From Saururus chinensis (taxonomy: Eukaryota > Streptophyta > Magnoliopsida > Piperales > Saururaceae): DNA of 64,000 nt. The notes under the pieces are model-generated. The model did not search any database and was not told the DNA's origin. It saw only the letters and a program-made list of their open reading frames with translations. This document shows, piece by piece, positions 25,901 to 35,345 of the stretch (position 1 is the first letter of the stretch; each line of letters opens with the position of its first letter). The stretch is taken from contig CP141141.1 of NCBI GenBank assembly GCA_035235625.1, positions 40,757,719 through 40,821,718 of the forward strand. The letters are read 5' to 3'. The translations under genes were made by a program, and so were the position numbers.

Positions 25901-27141
25901 TAACTAAATAAAGACATGCAGAACATAACACATATCAGCCACCTTGACAAATTAATTTGTTTTATACATAAATTTTGTTGGTAAAATTCGAAAATACAGT
26001 GAGTTAAAGATAATTAATTTATCCAACTTCTTAATTTCTCAGGAAAACCAAAAGCATAATGGATAGAAGTGCCCTACAATGCCTCCAAGTGCCACAAAAG
26101 GGTGACCTTAATGCCTTATTTACTTAGAGCATCGTAAATTCCAATTAAAGAATATTAATTTCTGAATTTGTTCGAGAGTCTCTCTTGGAGTTTTCCACTC
26201 TCCTGGCAATGAAGATGATGAGACCAAGATTATAGTATTAAATTATTCTCGTTTTTATATTTTTTAGTTACTTGTTCTCATAAAAAAGAAAAGAAGGAAA
26301 AGCTTAGTAAAAGAATTTTTAATTGCAAAGTTGCTGAAACAAACAAAATTCCAGAAACACACTCTCAGCCCTGCAAAAATCAAATTTTGTCAAACGCACC
26401 ATATCATATAATCGACGATATCACTGATGATGGTCTATTCAGAGATTGGCTTTCTAAAGACACACATTCCCATCACACCAAAAACCCCCAAATCCTATCT
26501 AGAATATAGGAAGCCATAGTACTATGTATTCATCACATCAAAGTTGACCGAACAAGACATAGTACACACGTAATCTTACATATGAGAACATACGCCCATA
26601 TGTTGATCATAAAAAAAACCCACATATACTACAAAGGAATCACATGCCCGGACAGAATTGTTATACAATTATCTAATACAACAAGAGGAAAGAAGATTAG
26701 AGAGAAGAATAGTCAAAGATGGAGTTTTTGGACAAAGCCCAGAAAGGTATAACAGCTCAAAATTTCCCATCAAAACCCTAAAAGCAATAATGAGTCACCT
26801 TACAACGATTACAATCACAACGTGACCACTGCCCCTGTACCCAGAAGCCGACCATCATTCTTACATCCAGCTAAAGTAAACTGTTTACAGAAACCTCACA
26901 TACCAATCAAAATCAAAAGAACCCACAAACCCATAATTTCAATCAATAAAGTTCCTCCAGATTCAAAGCCAGCGCAACCAAACACAGAACAGAGCATTTG
27001 GAATGAACCTTCTCAAAACCATGCCTGATTGTCTACTTAAAAAACAAACAGTAACGTAAAGACAATCAACGTGTAAGCAGGGAAGTAATGATTAAAAACC
27101 TCATCTTCAATGTCTTTGATTTTCTGCATGATGGTCGCCAT
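16909..27141 (-). CDS. DRG1: DRG1, developmentally regulated GTP-binding protein, ten exons
   Basis: Exons in transcript order: 27141-27100, 19695-19642, 19515-19339, 19251-19180, 19041-18982, 18605-18496, 17999-17700, 17398-17207, 17130-17079, 16959-16909. All junctions have GT..AG and the summed frame is open for 369 residues, the usual DRG length. Motifs: N-terminal helix with [21 protein letters not shown]-loop GFPSVGKST (about 72-80), DLPG (118-121), NKID (about 249-252), SAH (about 272), and a C-terminal TGS domain ending [19 protein letters not shown] proteins are cytosolic Obg-class GTPases that act with DFRP partners on ribosomes; the sequence closely follows the plant DRG1 type. Intron 1 (19696-27099) is enlarged by a sense-oriented LTR retrotransposon. 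The start codon lies head-to-head with the PPR gene. Confidence 0.95.
18083..18451. mobile_element. MITE in DRG1 intron 6
   Basis: The left end ATACATTAAGGGCCCGTTGG pairs with the complement of the right end ATACATTTAGGAGCTGTTTGG, and the similarity continues into AAGAGA. About 370 bp, no ORF. The termini resemble those of plant hAT or Harbinger MITEs (GGGCCYGTTTGG type). No clear target duplication was found. Confidence 0.55.
20434..20826 (-). repeat. 3' LTR of the chromovirus
   Basis: A 393-bp LTR, TGTTATG at one end and CATAACA at the other. Identical by eye to the other LTR at 25538-25930. Confidence 0.95.
20840..24092 (-). pseudogene. Chromovirus pol (protease, RT, RNase H, integrase, chromodomain), multiply disrupted
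   Basis: Segments in order along the minus strand: protease-like [11 protein letters not shown] (about 24060-24090); reverse transcriptase in 23467-22946 with [12 protein letters not shown] and the active-site block [10 protein letters not shown]; RNase H in 22698-22150 with [14 protein letters not shown]; integrase in 22340-21558 with the His-His-Cys-Cys finger (CDVCQRGK), [13 protein letters not shown] and YYPQTNGQ; integrase C-terminal part in 21260-20991; and a chromodomain ([14 protein letters not shown]) near 20880-20960. Several stops fit single C-to-T or G-to-A changes (for example TAG just before 23467), and frameshifts separate RT, RNase H and integrase. This copy is not autonomous. 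Confidence 0.92.
24093..25493 (-). pseudogene. Chromovirus gag, frameshifted
   Basis: Reading starts at about 25493 and shifts frame near 25300. The main capsid-like segment (25378-24620) contains [18 protein letters not shown] and [13 protein letters not shown], typical of plant gypsy Gag. A 22-23 bp tandem duplication at about 24600-24645 throws the frame out. Downstream, in another frame, a zinc knuckle is readable as [16 protein letters not shown] (about 24230-24275). The protein cannot be made intact from this copy. Confidence 0.88.
25538..25930 (-). repeat. 5' LTR of the chromovirus
   Basis: The 393-bp partner of the LTR at 20434-20826. In the element's orientation it is the promoter LTR and lies upstream of the primer binding site at 25523-25535. 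Confidence 0.95.
26773..26782. promoter_or_regulatory. Telo-box-like motif in DRG1 intron 1
   Basis: AAACCCTAA occurs 320 bp inside intron 1, close to the DRG1 start. Telo boxes near the 5' end often accompany TGGGCY elements in plant translation and growth genes; both are present here. Functional use is inferred. Confidence 0.4.
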
Positions 27142-27403
27142 TGCTGGGATTGAGAAAGCCTCGGCCTTTGATCGCAGAACAGAAGCAGCAGCAGCACCCG
27201 ACGTCCTTTGTGGCTCCTTGGTTAGGACGGGAACTCATATTTATGGGTGGGTTGACGCCATTTACAATTATGCCACTGAAGAGGCCCACACAACTGGGCC
27301 CATAAGTGAAAACTGGGCTGGGCTTGGCCAGATGGTCCAAGCACACACTGGCTGGCGAGTCCGGTATTCATCACCTTCCCGCCATCGGGGAGATTGAAAA
27401 TTG
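27142..27403. promoter_or_regulatory. Bidirectional promoter between DRG1 and the DYW-PPR gene, with site II cluster
   Basis: Two divergent start codons (27141 minus, 27404 plus) are separated by 262 bp. Within 27283-27324 there are five TGGGCC/TGGGCT motifs (27283-27288 and 27297-27302 on the minus strand; 27295-27300, 27314-27319 and 27319-27324 on the plus). These are site II elements, bound by TCP factors in promoters of ribosomal-protein, organelle and cell-growth genes. No TATA box is apparent. The arrangement suggests shared control of the two genes. Confidence 0.6.
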
Positions 27404-29173
27404 ATGAGTTCTTGTTCCTCCCGCTTGAAGAAGGCGGCGCTGCTGGAGCCCCAGGCTCTGGTCTCCTGCATCCAAAAATGCTCCTCCCTTAGGGACCTGA
27501 AGCCCATTCATGCTGCCATGATGCGCTCCGGTTCCATCGACGACTACTTTCTCGCCAGCAAGCTGATCGAGTCGTCGGCCCTTGCTCTGTCCGGTCAGGT
27601 AGGCTACTCCCACCGCATATTGTCCGCGACCCACCGCCCGAACGCCTTCATGTGGAACACCGTCATACGGGGCTACTCCGTCAGCGACTCCCCGCTGAGA
27701 GCCCTTTCCCTTTTCAGGGATATGCGTCTCTGTGGAATTTTGCCTAATAGTTTTACTTTCGGGTTCGTTTTAAAGGCATGTTGTGGGCTGTTGAGGCTGC
27801 AGGAAGGGAGGGAGGTTCATGGGATTGTTCTGAAGATGGGTTTTGACTCTGAGCTTCCGGTGATTAATGGGTTGATCAGGATGTACGTGAGCTGCGAGTG
27901 TGTGGAAATGGGGCGTGCCTTGTTTGACGAAATGCGTGAGAGGGATTCTGGCTCTTGGAGTGTGATGGTTACGGGATACGCGAGGAATGGATGTTCTCGC
28001 GAGGCGCTGGCACTGTTTCGTGACATGCAGATGGCTGATGTTGGAATTGATGGGTTCACATTGGCTACCGTAGTAGGTGTGTGTGGCGATTTGGGGGCTC
28101 TGGACTTGGGGAAGTGGATTCACTCTTATATTGACAGGAACAATGTAAGGATTGATGTTGTCCTTGGAACAGCTCTTGTGGACATGTATGCTAAGTGTGG
28201 TGGGCTGGAGGAGGCACTCAGGGTGTTTGAGGAGATGGTTGAGAAGGATGTCATAGCCTGGTCTACTATGATTGGAGGATGTGCAATCCATGGGTATGGA
28301 AGAAAGGCCTTGGAGATGTTTGCACGGATGAAGAAGTGCAAAGTGACACCCACTTGTGTTACGTTCACCAGTGTGTTGTGTGCCTGCAGTCACTCAGGTT
28401 TGCTGGATGAGGGTCGAAAGAATTTTGATAGCATGCAGAAAGAATACGGAATTAAGCCCCAAATTGAACATTACGGCTGTATGGTTGACCTATACTGTCG
28501 AGCAGGGCTGGTTCACGAGGCTAACAATTTCATTAAAAACATGTCTATTGAACCAAATGTTGTTCTTTGGCGGACTTTACTTGGTGCCTGTAGGCTTCAT
28601 GGTGAAGTCCAGCTAGGAGAGCAAGTCTGCAAAAGAATTCTTGAGCTAGAACCCAACAGTGGCGAGAATTATGTGCTTATCTCAAATGTTTATGCTTCAC
28701 AAGGACGGTGGTTGAATGTAAATAAGGTCAGGAGCCTAATGAAGGACAATAAAGCCAATAAGCTGCATGGTTGGAGCTCAATAGAAGTGGATTTCACTGT
28801 CCATGAATTTGTGATGGGAGATGATTCACATCCTGAGAGTGAAGAAATCTACAAAATGTTGGATAAAATAGGCAGGAGGCTGAAGCAGGCTGGCTATATT
28901 GCAACTACCAAGGACGTATTGCATGACATCGATGAAGAGGAGAAAGTGCACGCCTTGGCTCTTCACAGTGAGAGGTTGGCCATTGCTTATGGTCTCCTTT
29001 CAACCAGTGAAGGAACCCATATTCGCATTGTGAAGAACCTTCGTGTGTGTAGCGATTGTCATACAGTCATGAAAGTGATTGCTCAAGTTTATCATAGAGA
29101 GATCACTATAAGAGATAGAGTCCGTTTTCATCATTTCAGTGGAGGCAAATGCTCCTGTCATGATTATTGGTGA
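27404..29173 (+). CDS. DYW-class pentatricopeptide repeat protein (organelle RNA editing factor), 589 residues
   Basis: Single exon, normal for the family. I take ATG at 27404 as the start; the in-frame codon before it (27401) is TTG. From about residue 60 there are tandem PPR motifs of the P/L/S type (AFMWNTVIRGYS, VINGLIRMYVSC, GTALVDMYAKCG, VIAWSTMIGGCA), then the E domain (about 415-490) and a full DYW domain ending in CSCHDYW. The deaminase signature is intact: His521-x-Glu523 (HSE) and Cys549-x2-Cys552 (CSDCH), the zinc and catalytic residues used for C-to-U editing. Such proteins act in mitochondria or chloroplasts on one or a few transcript sites. The organelle and target cannot be read from the sequence, and the N-terminus is short of an obvious long transit peptide. 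Confidence 0.95.
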   Translation: MSSCSSRLKKAALLEPQALVSCIQKCSSLRDLKPIHAAMMRSGSIDDYFLASKLIESSALALSGQVGYSHRILSATHRPNAFMWNTVIRGYSVSDSPLRALSLFRDMRLCGILPNSFTFGFVLKACCGLLRLQEGREVHGIVLKMGFDSELPVINGLIRMYVSCECVEMGRALFDEMRERDSGSWSVMVTGYARNGCSREALALFRDMQMADVGIDGFTLATVVGVCGDLGALDLGKWIHSYIDRNNVRIDVVLGTALVDMYAKCGGLEEALRVFEEMVEKDVIAWSTMIGGCAIHGYGRKALEMFARMKKCKVTPTCVTFTSVLCACSHSGLLDEGRKNFDSMQKEYGIKPQIEHYGCMVDLYCRAGLVHEANNFIKNMSIEPNVVLWRTLLGACRLHGEVQLGEQVCKRILELEPNSGENYVLISNVYASQGRWLNVNKVRSLMKDNKANKLHGWSSIEVDFTVHEFVMGDDSHPESEEIYKMLDKIGRRLKQAGYIATTKDVLHDIDEEEKVHALALHSERLAIAYGLLSTSEGTHIRIVKNLRVCSDCHTVMKVIAQVYHREITIRDRVRFHHFSGGKCSCHDYW

Positions 29174-30890
29174 AGTTGCCATCCTCCATCTGAAGGCTGT
29201 ATAACTCCCTACCAATTTGTGATTGAAGTTTCTGAGAAGGAAATGTCATGGATTATGACTATTGCATCATTTTAAAGGGTCTTTTAAAAAGATGAAATCT
29301 GTTAAGGCTTTTTTTCACCCAAAGATTGCATCACCTCTATAATTGCTGAAATAACAATCTTCAGCTAGCAAGATTAATGAGTCTGTTGAGACACCAGTGA
29401 ATGATCAGTTTCAAAGCTGAAGAATACAAGCCCAGTTTGCTTTTAGATGTCATATACTGATTTTACTGCCAACTATCAACATCCCTTTCAATGGGAAGCT
29501 CAGGTGCGCTTTAGCTTAAGGAGATCAATTGATTTGACACCAAGGTGCGGAGATTTGAGGCTATTGGGATGTCAATCTAAACAATAAGGCGTGCATGGTC
29601 AGTGTTTGGTCCATCAATTGTTAGTTATTAGAGGACATCTGATGAAGGTATAAGGTGGATGGCAACCTTCTAAATCCCAGAAGGTGAACCATCTAACAAT
29701 TGCTGTTTGCTTCTTGTGATCCTCTCCCAGTTATGTTGTTGCATGAAGACTCAGTCAAGAAAAGAGCTTCTTTGGAGACAGTGGGTTGGAAGTGGAGAGG
29801 GAGGCTTTTGGGAGGGATGTTTTTGATAAGAACATAGGTAAGAGGCATTTCCTTCCTGTCCTTCAAGGTGCTGTCACAAGGCCTTTCTACTCAAAGGTGC
29901 AAAGTTCACATGTCTTTGCAGTTGGTGCTTATGTTTGAATCCGTGTATGCATTCAGAGTCATGATACTTCAGGATGCTATGTTAGGTCGACTGGTATCAT
30001 ATTGCTAAACTTATGTTCTGTGGACCAACCAAAATCACAAAGCAGTGTACATGGTTCGCCTTTTGTTGGGTAAGGTCATTTGTGCTAAGGGACAAAATGT
30101 TAAGCTATATACTGCAATTATACTCTGCCTCCATGGTTCCGGCTAGAGTATGGGCCTGTTTGGATAGGAAAGGAAAATGGCTTAAGGGGCCTTTCCACCT
30201 GAACCCTTCTCAGGAGGAGGGTTAAGTTTCAACGACCCTTTAAAGTTGATTTGACATTTTACACAATAAAACGACCCAAAATCTTTTTGCTTTAAAAACT
30301 GAAGGGGTACCCAAACATGCCCTATATATCTGATGAAGCAAATGGGAACTTTTGAATAACACATCATGACAACAGACAAGTTAGATGGAAGACTCAGTAA
30401 AAGACTCATATGGCATCTATAAAAAATCCTCTAACACCACAAATAGGAAAGTTATAATAATGAGACGCATCATACTTTAAGTTGAACCAAGGAAAGCCTC
30501 GAGGCTGTCATAATAGGGTTTATGAAGCATGAACCAAAAGACTTCATTGATCATTTATAATTGTTTAAGGTTTGAGACAATGCGGTACTAAATCTTACAG
30601 AGCTAGTAATAATGTTGGCAAGATCTCATGCTGTGATGTACAAGATTGATTGAATTATCGAAGTATTGCGGTTTTTCCACACAATCCAACATGTTTAGGT
30701 AGAAGGTAAGAACGAGGAATTCCTTTGTCTAACATACTTACAAGCTGAAAAAAACAAACCCTCCAGTGACTTGCTTAACATTACCATATGAGTCCACCTA
30801 GTCTGCGGTGGACTCTCAGCGGCCACATTTTTATCCGGCGGCCCATCTTAATTAATAAAGAAACTCGTTTTAGTGACGTGAAGTTTATAC
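29174..30890. other. Spacer behind the PPR gene; start of the duplicated oxidoreductase block
   Basis: 3' region of the PPR gene, then non-coding sequence. A small TIR element lies at 30152-30322. From about 30405 the sequence is repeated at about 34868 (CTCTAACACCACAAATAGGA here; close copy there), marking the left edge of a tandem segmental duplication. Confidence 0.5.
30152..30322. mobile_element. MITE with GGGC..GTTTGG ends, copy 1
   Basis: The left end GGGCCTGTTTGGATAGG pairs with the complement of the right end GGGCATGTTTGGGTACC. About 171 bp, non-coding. Its middle (CCCTTCTCAGGAGGAGGGTT) is related to the element at 61300-61488. TAT on both sides might be a 3-bp duplication. Confidence 0.6.
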
Positions 30891-31155
30891 GTGATGAATG
30901 TATTTTATAATTTAAACACTGTTTATTAGTAAGGCTCATTTTACTTGACCCCATCAATTAACAAAATTTGGATGATGAGGTAAATTCAAGGGAATTTGAT
31001 GTCAAGCTCTAAGTTGTGGTGGAGCCCACCTACAAAATTTTGACATGAGCAGAATTCATCTTATTTAGGGAAGATTTTTAAATGTGCCAACTACAATGAG
31101 CCTAAGACAAGCCTGTCAACGTATGGAGCCAAATGGTTGTTGCCAATTTTGACCA
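30890..31155. repeat. Single upstream unit before oxidoreductase A
   Basis: A roughly 250-bp segment (from TGTATTTTATAATTTAAACA to the AATTTTGACC near 31155) present once here, about 400-670 bp upstream of the copy A start. The same unit occurs three times in tandem upstream of copy B. Confidence 0.75.
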
Positions 31156-31563
31156 GCCTGCGCAACGCAATTGGGAAGCATTAAAGGACAGTGAATCTAA
31201 AAAAAGAAAGATACAAGAGCCGTTATTATATAAGATTAATGATGCACATATTAACATATATTAATATTATATTACTAAAACGTATGCTAAGATATGTCTA
31301 ATTCTGGACCGGGTCGTCGGCCGTGGTTGTGCAGATCCGCTCTACGTCCACGTGGGTCGACACCACCCACCCGAATAGTAACGTTTGGCATTCTCGTAAT
31401 ATCTCCAAACAATTCGCCCATTCTTTCTTTGGTCCAAAGAAAAGAAAACGACAAACATTCCGTCTTCCGCCATACATATCTAGACAGTCTGCAGTGGCCG
31501 GAGTTCACTCCCGTTCGTGCGTCCTGTTCCTCTTCTTCTCCGGAAACGTACGTTTCCAAAGTC

Positions 31564-33327
31564 ATGGCAGCTGCAGACCGGCCGGTCCGGTTCGGCATCC
31601 TCGGATGTGCCGAGATCGCGCGGAAGCTCTCGCGGGCCATCTCCCTCGCCCCCAACGCCGCCCTCGTGGCCGTCGGCAGCCGCTCCGTCGACAAGGCCCG
31701 CCAGTTCGTTGCCGCCAACGGCATTCCGGACTCCGTCCGATGCTATGGTAGCTACGAGGCCGTGCTGGATGACGCCGACGTTGACGCGGTGTACGTGCCA
31801 CTGCCGACGAGCCTGCACGTACGGTGGGCGGCGCTGGCGGCGGAGAAAGGCAAGCACGTGCTGCTGGAGAAGCCCGTGGCGCTGAACGCGGCGGAGCTGG
31901 ACCGGATCCTGGCCGCCTGCGAGGCCAGCCGCGTCCAGTTCATGGACGCCACCATGTGGATGCATCATCCCCGCACGGCCGAGATGAAGAATGTCCTTTC
32001 CGACCCGAACCGCTTCGGCCCAGTGAAATCGGTAATACATCTATCAATTTTGATGATTTCTCTTTCATCAAAATTAAAAGAGAAGTCAATTAATCAAGCA
32101 TATCATGTTCATAGCTTCTCCTAATTTTGCATTGACCGATATGGGTTCTGTTGATTGCTCTTGTTTGAACCTGTGAATGAGCTTACTTGTGCCAACCACG
32201 ATCCGGAGTTTTGTCAATCGTGACTAAAAATACTTTATGGCTTTCTGTTCGCAATATAAATTTGTTCCACAAAATGGGTGTTTAATTAAGCCCAAATATT
32301 TCAAATGTTGGTGGCTAATCTCTAGAAGTTTTGCAAACTTGCACTGTTCATGTCACTCTGAAGTATCTACTAGTATTACTGCCAAAAAAAAATCTACTAG
32401 TATTTTAAGGATTTCTTGAATTTTGATTGGCTCTATTCAACTATTTATAATGAGTTCAATTTGGTCCATCTTCTGTACTACAAAAGTGTTTGGGTTTTTT
32501 GTCTTTTCGTTTTTATAGTATTTTGAAAAAATTGAGAAAGATCCTATATTGAATTGGCACAAGGGAAGATGATACAAAGGAAGGGAAATAAAGAAGAAGA
32601 CAGAGCAGAGAAAGGGAGATAAGAGAGCGCTTTATTTTTTATGCAATCTAATCAGTAGAGAGCGCTGAAGATATTTCCATGACTCTACAAGGATCTTACG
32701 TTTTTATTTTATTGTCCATAGATTCACAGTATTTTTTCATTCTTTGGGGGTGCTGATTTTCTGGAGAATGACATCCGGGTCAAGCCTGATCTTGATGCGC
32801 TGGGTGCTCTGGGCGACACAGGGTGGTACTGCATCAGGTCAATTCTGTGGGCTGTAGATTATGAACTACCAAAGACAGCAATTGCTTTGAGATCACCTGT
32901 CTTCAACAAAGCAGGCTTGATCATGGCATGTGGGTCCTCGTTAGTGTGGGGTGATGGCAAGGTAGCAACCTTCCAATGCTCATTTCTGTCCCATTTGACG
33001 ATGGATTTAACTGTTATCGGCACAAGGGGGACCCTCCACTTGAACGACTTTGTGATCCCTGTCAACGAGAAATCTGCCTCATTCTCTATTGCAACGGATA
33101 TTGGATTCACAGAGTTGGTGACCGGCTGGCAGCCGCTTCCTAGCGAGCATGTGGTCTCAACAGATTTGCCTCAGGAAGCACTCATGGTGAAAGAATTTGC
33201 TAAGCTGGTAAGCTCTGGAGCGCTTGATACCAAATGGCCAACCATATCGAGGAAGACACAGCTGGTGCTTGATGCTGTGAAGGCATCCATTGAGAAGGGT
33301 TTTGAGCCCGTTGAGATAGTTCCTTGA
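31564..33327 (+). CDS. Gfo/Idh/MocA-family oxidoreductase, copy A, 357 residues
   Basis: Two exons: 31564-32031 (156 codons) and 32722-33327 (202 codons with stop); intron GTAATA..CATAG, phase 0. The N-terminal Rossmann domain opens with FGILGCAEIA (residues 10-19, the G-x-x-G dinucleotide-binding turn); the family EKP motif is at 102-104 (LLEKPVALNA) and is followed by DATMWMHHPR. The C-terminal half is the Gfo/Idh alpha/beta domain (GALGDTGWYCIRS, SRKTQLVLDAVKAS). It matches the plant family of uncharacterised NAD(P)-dependent oxidoreductases represented by Arabidopsis At4g09670; substrate unknown. Exon 1 is extremely GC-rich, exon 2 is not. Upstream the frame stays open for 90 codons from 31294, but this is absent from copies B and C and is probably leader. 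A likely polyadenylation signal AATAAA is at 33471. Confidence 0.93.
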
Positions 33328-34868
33328 TTGGGGTAGTGGGGCTTGTTCCAATGTTGATCATGATTATGGACTAGGCTGTGTTGTGTTGTTCAGCTTGCTC
33401 TGTTATGTGCAACAGTTCTCATCATCTCTGATAATGAAGTGGATAACAAAGTTTTATCTTTGTTTCAATTAATAAAATGTGTTAGTTTTCTTTATGAAGT
33501 CTTCTAATTACTGTATATTTCTGTATATCTGGATAATTTGGTAAAGACAACTTCCTTGAACTGCAAGTGAAAACTGTCCAATGAGTCTGACATAACTGGC
33601 TGGTGCTTCTGAATCACCAGGTTTTCATTCCTGGGGATGATGCTTCCTTCCATGGGGAAGGCTTTTTGAGTGTCAACAGATGATGTCGGTCGTCCAATTT
33701 GTCGAAAATACAGGTTTAATCAGATTAAAGTAATGTTGGTACATATAATAATAAACTGCGTAACCGAAGCTTCGAGTATTTTATTGTTTTAAGGCATACG
33801 CTGGCATATTGTTTTGTCCTGTTTGCGTGTTGGTACTGACTTGCTGAATTACATATTCTGATGAATTGGCTGACATTGGTTCTTTCATTAGTTTTACTGT
33901 GGTGGCCACCCTGCTGTCCTCCCAGGCAAGCGATGCCCCACATGACAGGATGACACCGTCTTGGTTGAGATCCACATCAGGGATTGCAGTGATGGTCTTA
34001 GGTAGGTACCCTAATGCAGTACAATCCAGCTTCTCCAAGGGCTCCCATTACGTCCAGGTCCGGCTTCACCCTTGTGTTGTTATCCAAAAACTCTTCTTTG
34101 GGGTGCATAGGTTGATGAACTGTGGGTCTAAAGTTCACACGTAGAGGAAATAACTTACAGTAATATTTAGAAGTGAATAATTTAGCTGGAAACAGCTTAT
34201 AAAATTAGAGTATAGATTTTTTGTACAAGCTGCCTTTATACTACCCAAAAAAATCACATGAGCATCGCCAAAAAGCAACCGTAGACATCATAGATATTCA
34301 TAATGATATGTCATTAAAACGAAACTTACACATATGCTATTGTCTTTCATAAATATGTTCATTATGAATCCAACTCGATTCATGGCCATTCCAGTCCACA
34401 AGGTCAAGGGATATCGGCCGGGAAAGCGGCTGTTTCTAAACATGCCAAATGTGTTGCCTTTTACCTATTGCAAATGAAAGTAGAGATTGATATTTTCTAG
34501 GTGCTCCATGTCTCCATTAACATCAGTCTGAGGACCATGAGTTTTGGAACTGTTTTTCATAGTCCCCTCTTACAATGGTCCTAGCTACACGATGCCTTTC
34601 TTTCAACATGTTAAGTGGTTTATTTTAAATGGAACTTCTAAAAAGCTGTGGCGCCTCTTGCCATACATCTACCTTGGCCAGCTCTCCTTAACCACTTCTA
34701 ACAGTTTTATGTTTTGCTAAACTAACTATAAGCAAAGAGTTTCAGCTTGTACTGTATCTGAAAAGAACTAATCCAAAGGTCAAAAGCCCTTTGAATTGAA
34801 TTCTTTTTTGGTTCTTAATTAAATTACTAGAATTAAAGGGTGCATGTAATTAATGTGCTAGCATCACT
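33328..34868. other. 3' region of copy A with antisense remains of oxidoreductase D
   Basis: 33328-33780 is shared with the 3' regions of copies B and C. From about 33800 the sequence is homologous to the minus-strand D locus at 62650-63280 (see the pseudogene entry). The rest is non-coding. Confidence 0.7.
33870..34092 (-). pseudogene. Fragment of oxidoreductase D exon 2, antisense behind copy A
   Basis: Read on the minus strand, 34080-33890 gives LPKTITAIPDVDLNQDGVIL and CGASLAWEDSRVATT, nearly the same as the intact D exon (62872-62640), but it is broken by indels and loses the last two thirds of the exon. The adjoining 34093-34690 matches the D intron. It shows that a gene D copy once lay convergent to copy A. 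Confidence 0.85.
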
Positions 34869-35345
34869 TGACCATATGACATCTATAAAAATTCCTCTAA
34901 CACCACACATAGGAAAGTTATAATAATTAGACGCATCATTCTTTCAGTTGAACCAAGGAAAGCCTCGAGGCTCTGTCATAATAGGGTTTATGAAGCATGA
35001 ACCAAAAGACTTCATTGATCATTTATAATTGTTTAAGGTTTGAGACAATGAGGTACTAAATCTTACAGAGCAAGTAACAATATTGGCAAGATCTCATGCT
35101 GTGATGTACAAGATTGATTGAATTATGGAAGTATTGCGGTTTTTCCACACAATCCAACATGTTTAGGTAGAAGGTAAGAACGAGGAATTCCTTTGTCTAA
35201 CATACTTACAAGCTGAAAAAAAAACTCCGGTGACTTGCTTAACATTACCATATGAGTCCACCTAGTCTGCGGTGGACTCTCAGCGGCCCATCTTAATTAA
35301 TAAAGAAAATCGTTTTAGTGACGAGATATTTATACGTGATGAATG

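Larger units (their letters stand above)
20429..25935 (-). mobile_element. Ty3/gypsy chromovirus (Reina-like), 5.5 kb, within DRG1 intron 1
   Basis: Complete LTR-retrotransposon on the minus strand, 20434-25930, flanked by an exact 5-bp duplication CATAT (20429-20433, 25931-25935). The two 393-bp LTRs read as identical base for base, so insertion was recent. The primer site next to the 5' LTR (25523-25535) reads TTGGTATCGGAGC on the coding strand, complementary to initiator tRNA-Met, and a purine-rich tract (complement of 20827-20837) precedes the 3' LTR. Gene order gag, protease, reverse transcriptase, RNase H, integrase, chromodomain marks a chromovirus; size and short LTRs suggest the Reina clade (tentative). 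All coding parts contain stops or frameshifts. It runs in the same direction as DRG1. Confidence 0.95.

Noticed and set aside
27401-27403. TTG as start of the PPR protein
   Set aside because: The ATG directly after it (27404) is the standard plant start, and nothing supports a TTG start.
27770-28393. 207-codon minus-strand frame inside the PPR gene
   Set aside because: It is the shadow of a well-supported PPR coding region.
31294-31563. 90-codon N-terminal extension of oxidoreductase A
   Set aside because: The frame is open only in copy A. B and C have stops or frame changes there, and the family starts close to the ATG at 31564.
31480-32040. Long minus-strand open frame over oxidoreductase exon 1 (also 36710-37192 and 44705-45301)
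   Set aside because: It repeats in all three copies only because the exon is duplicated and its GC-rich third positions remove stops on the other strand. It has no family resemblance.
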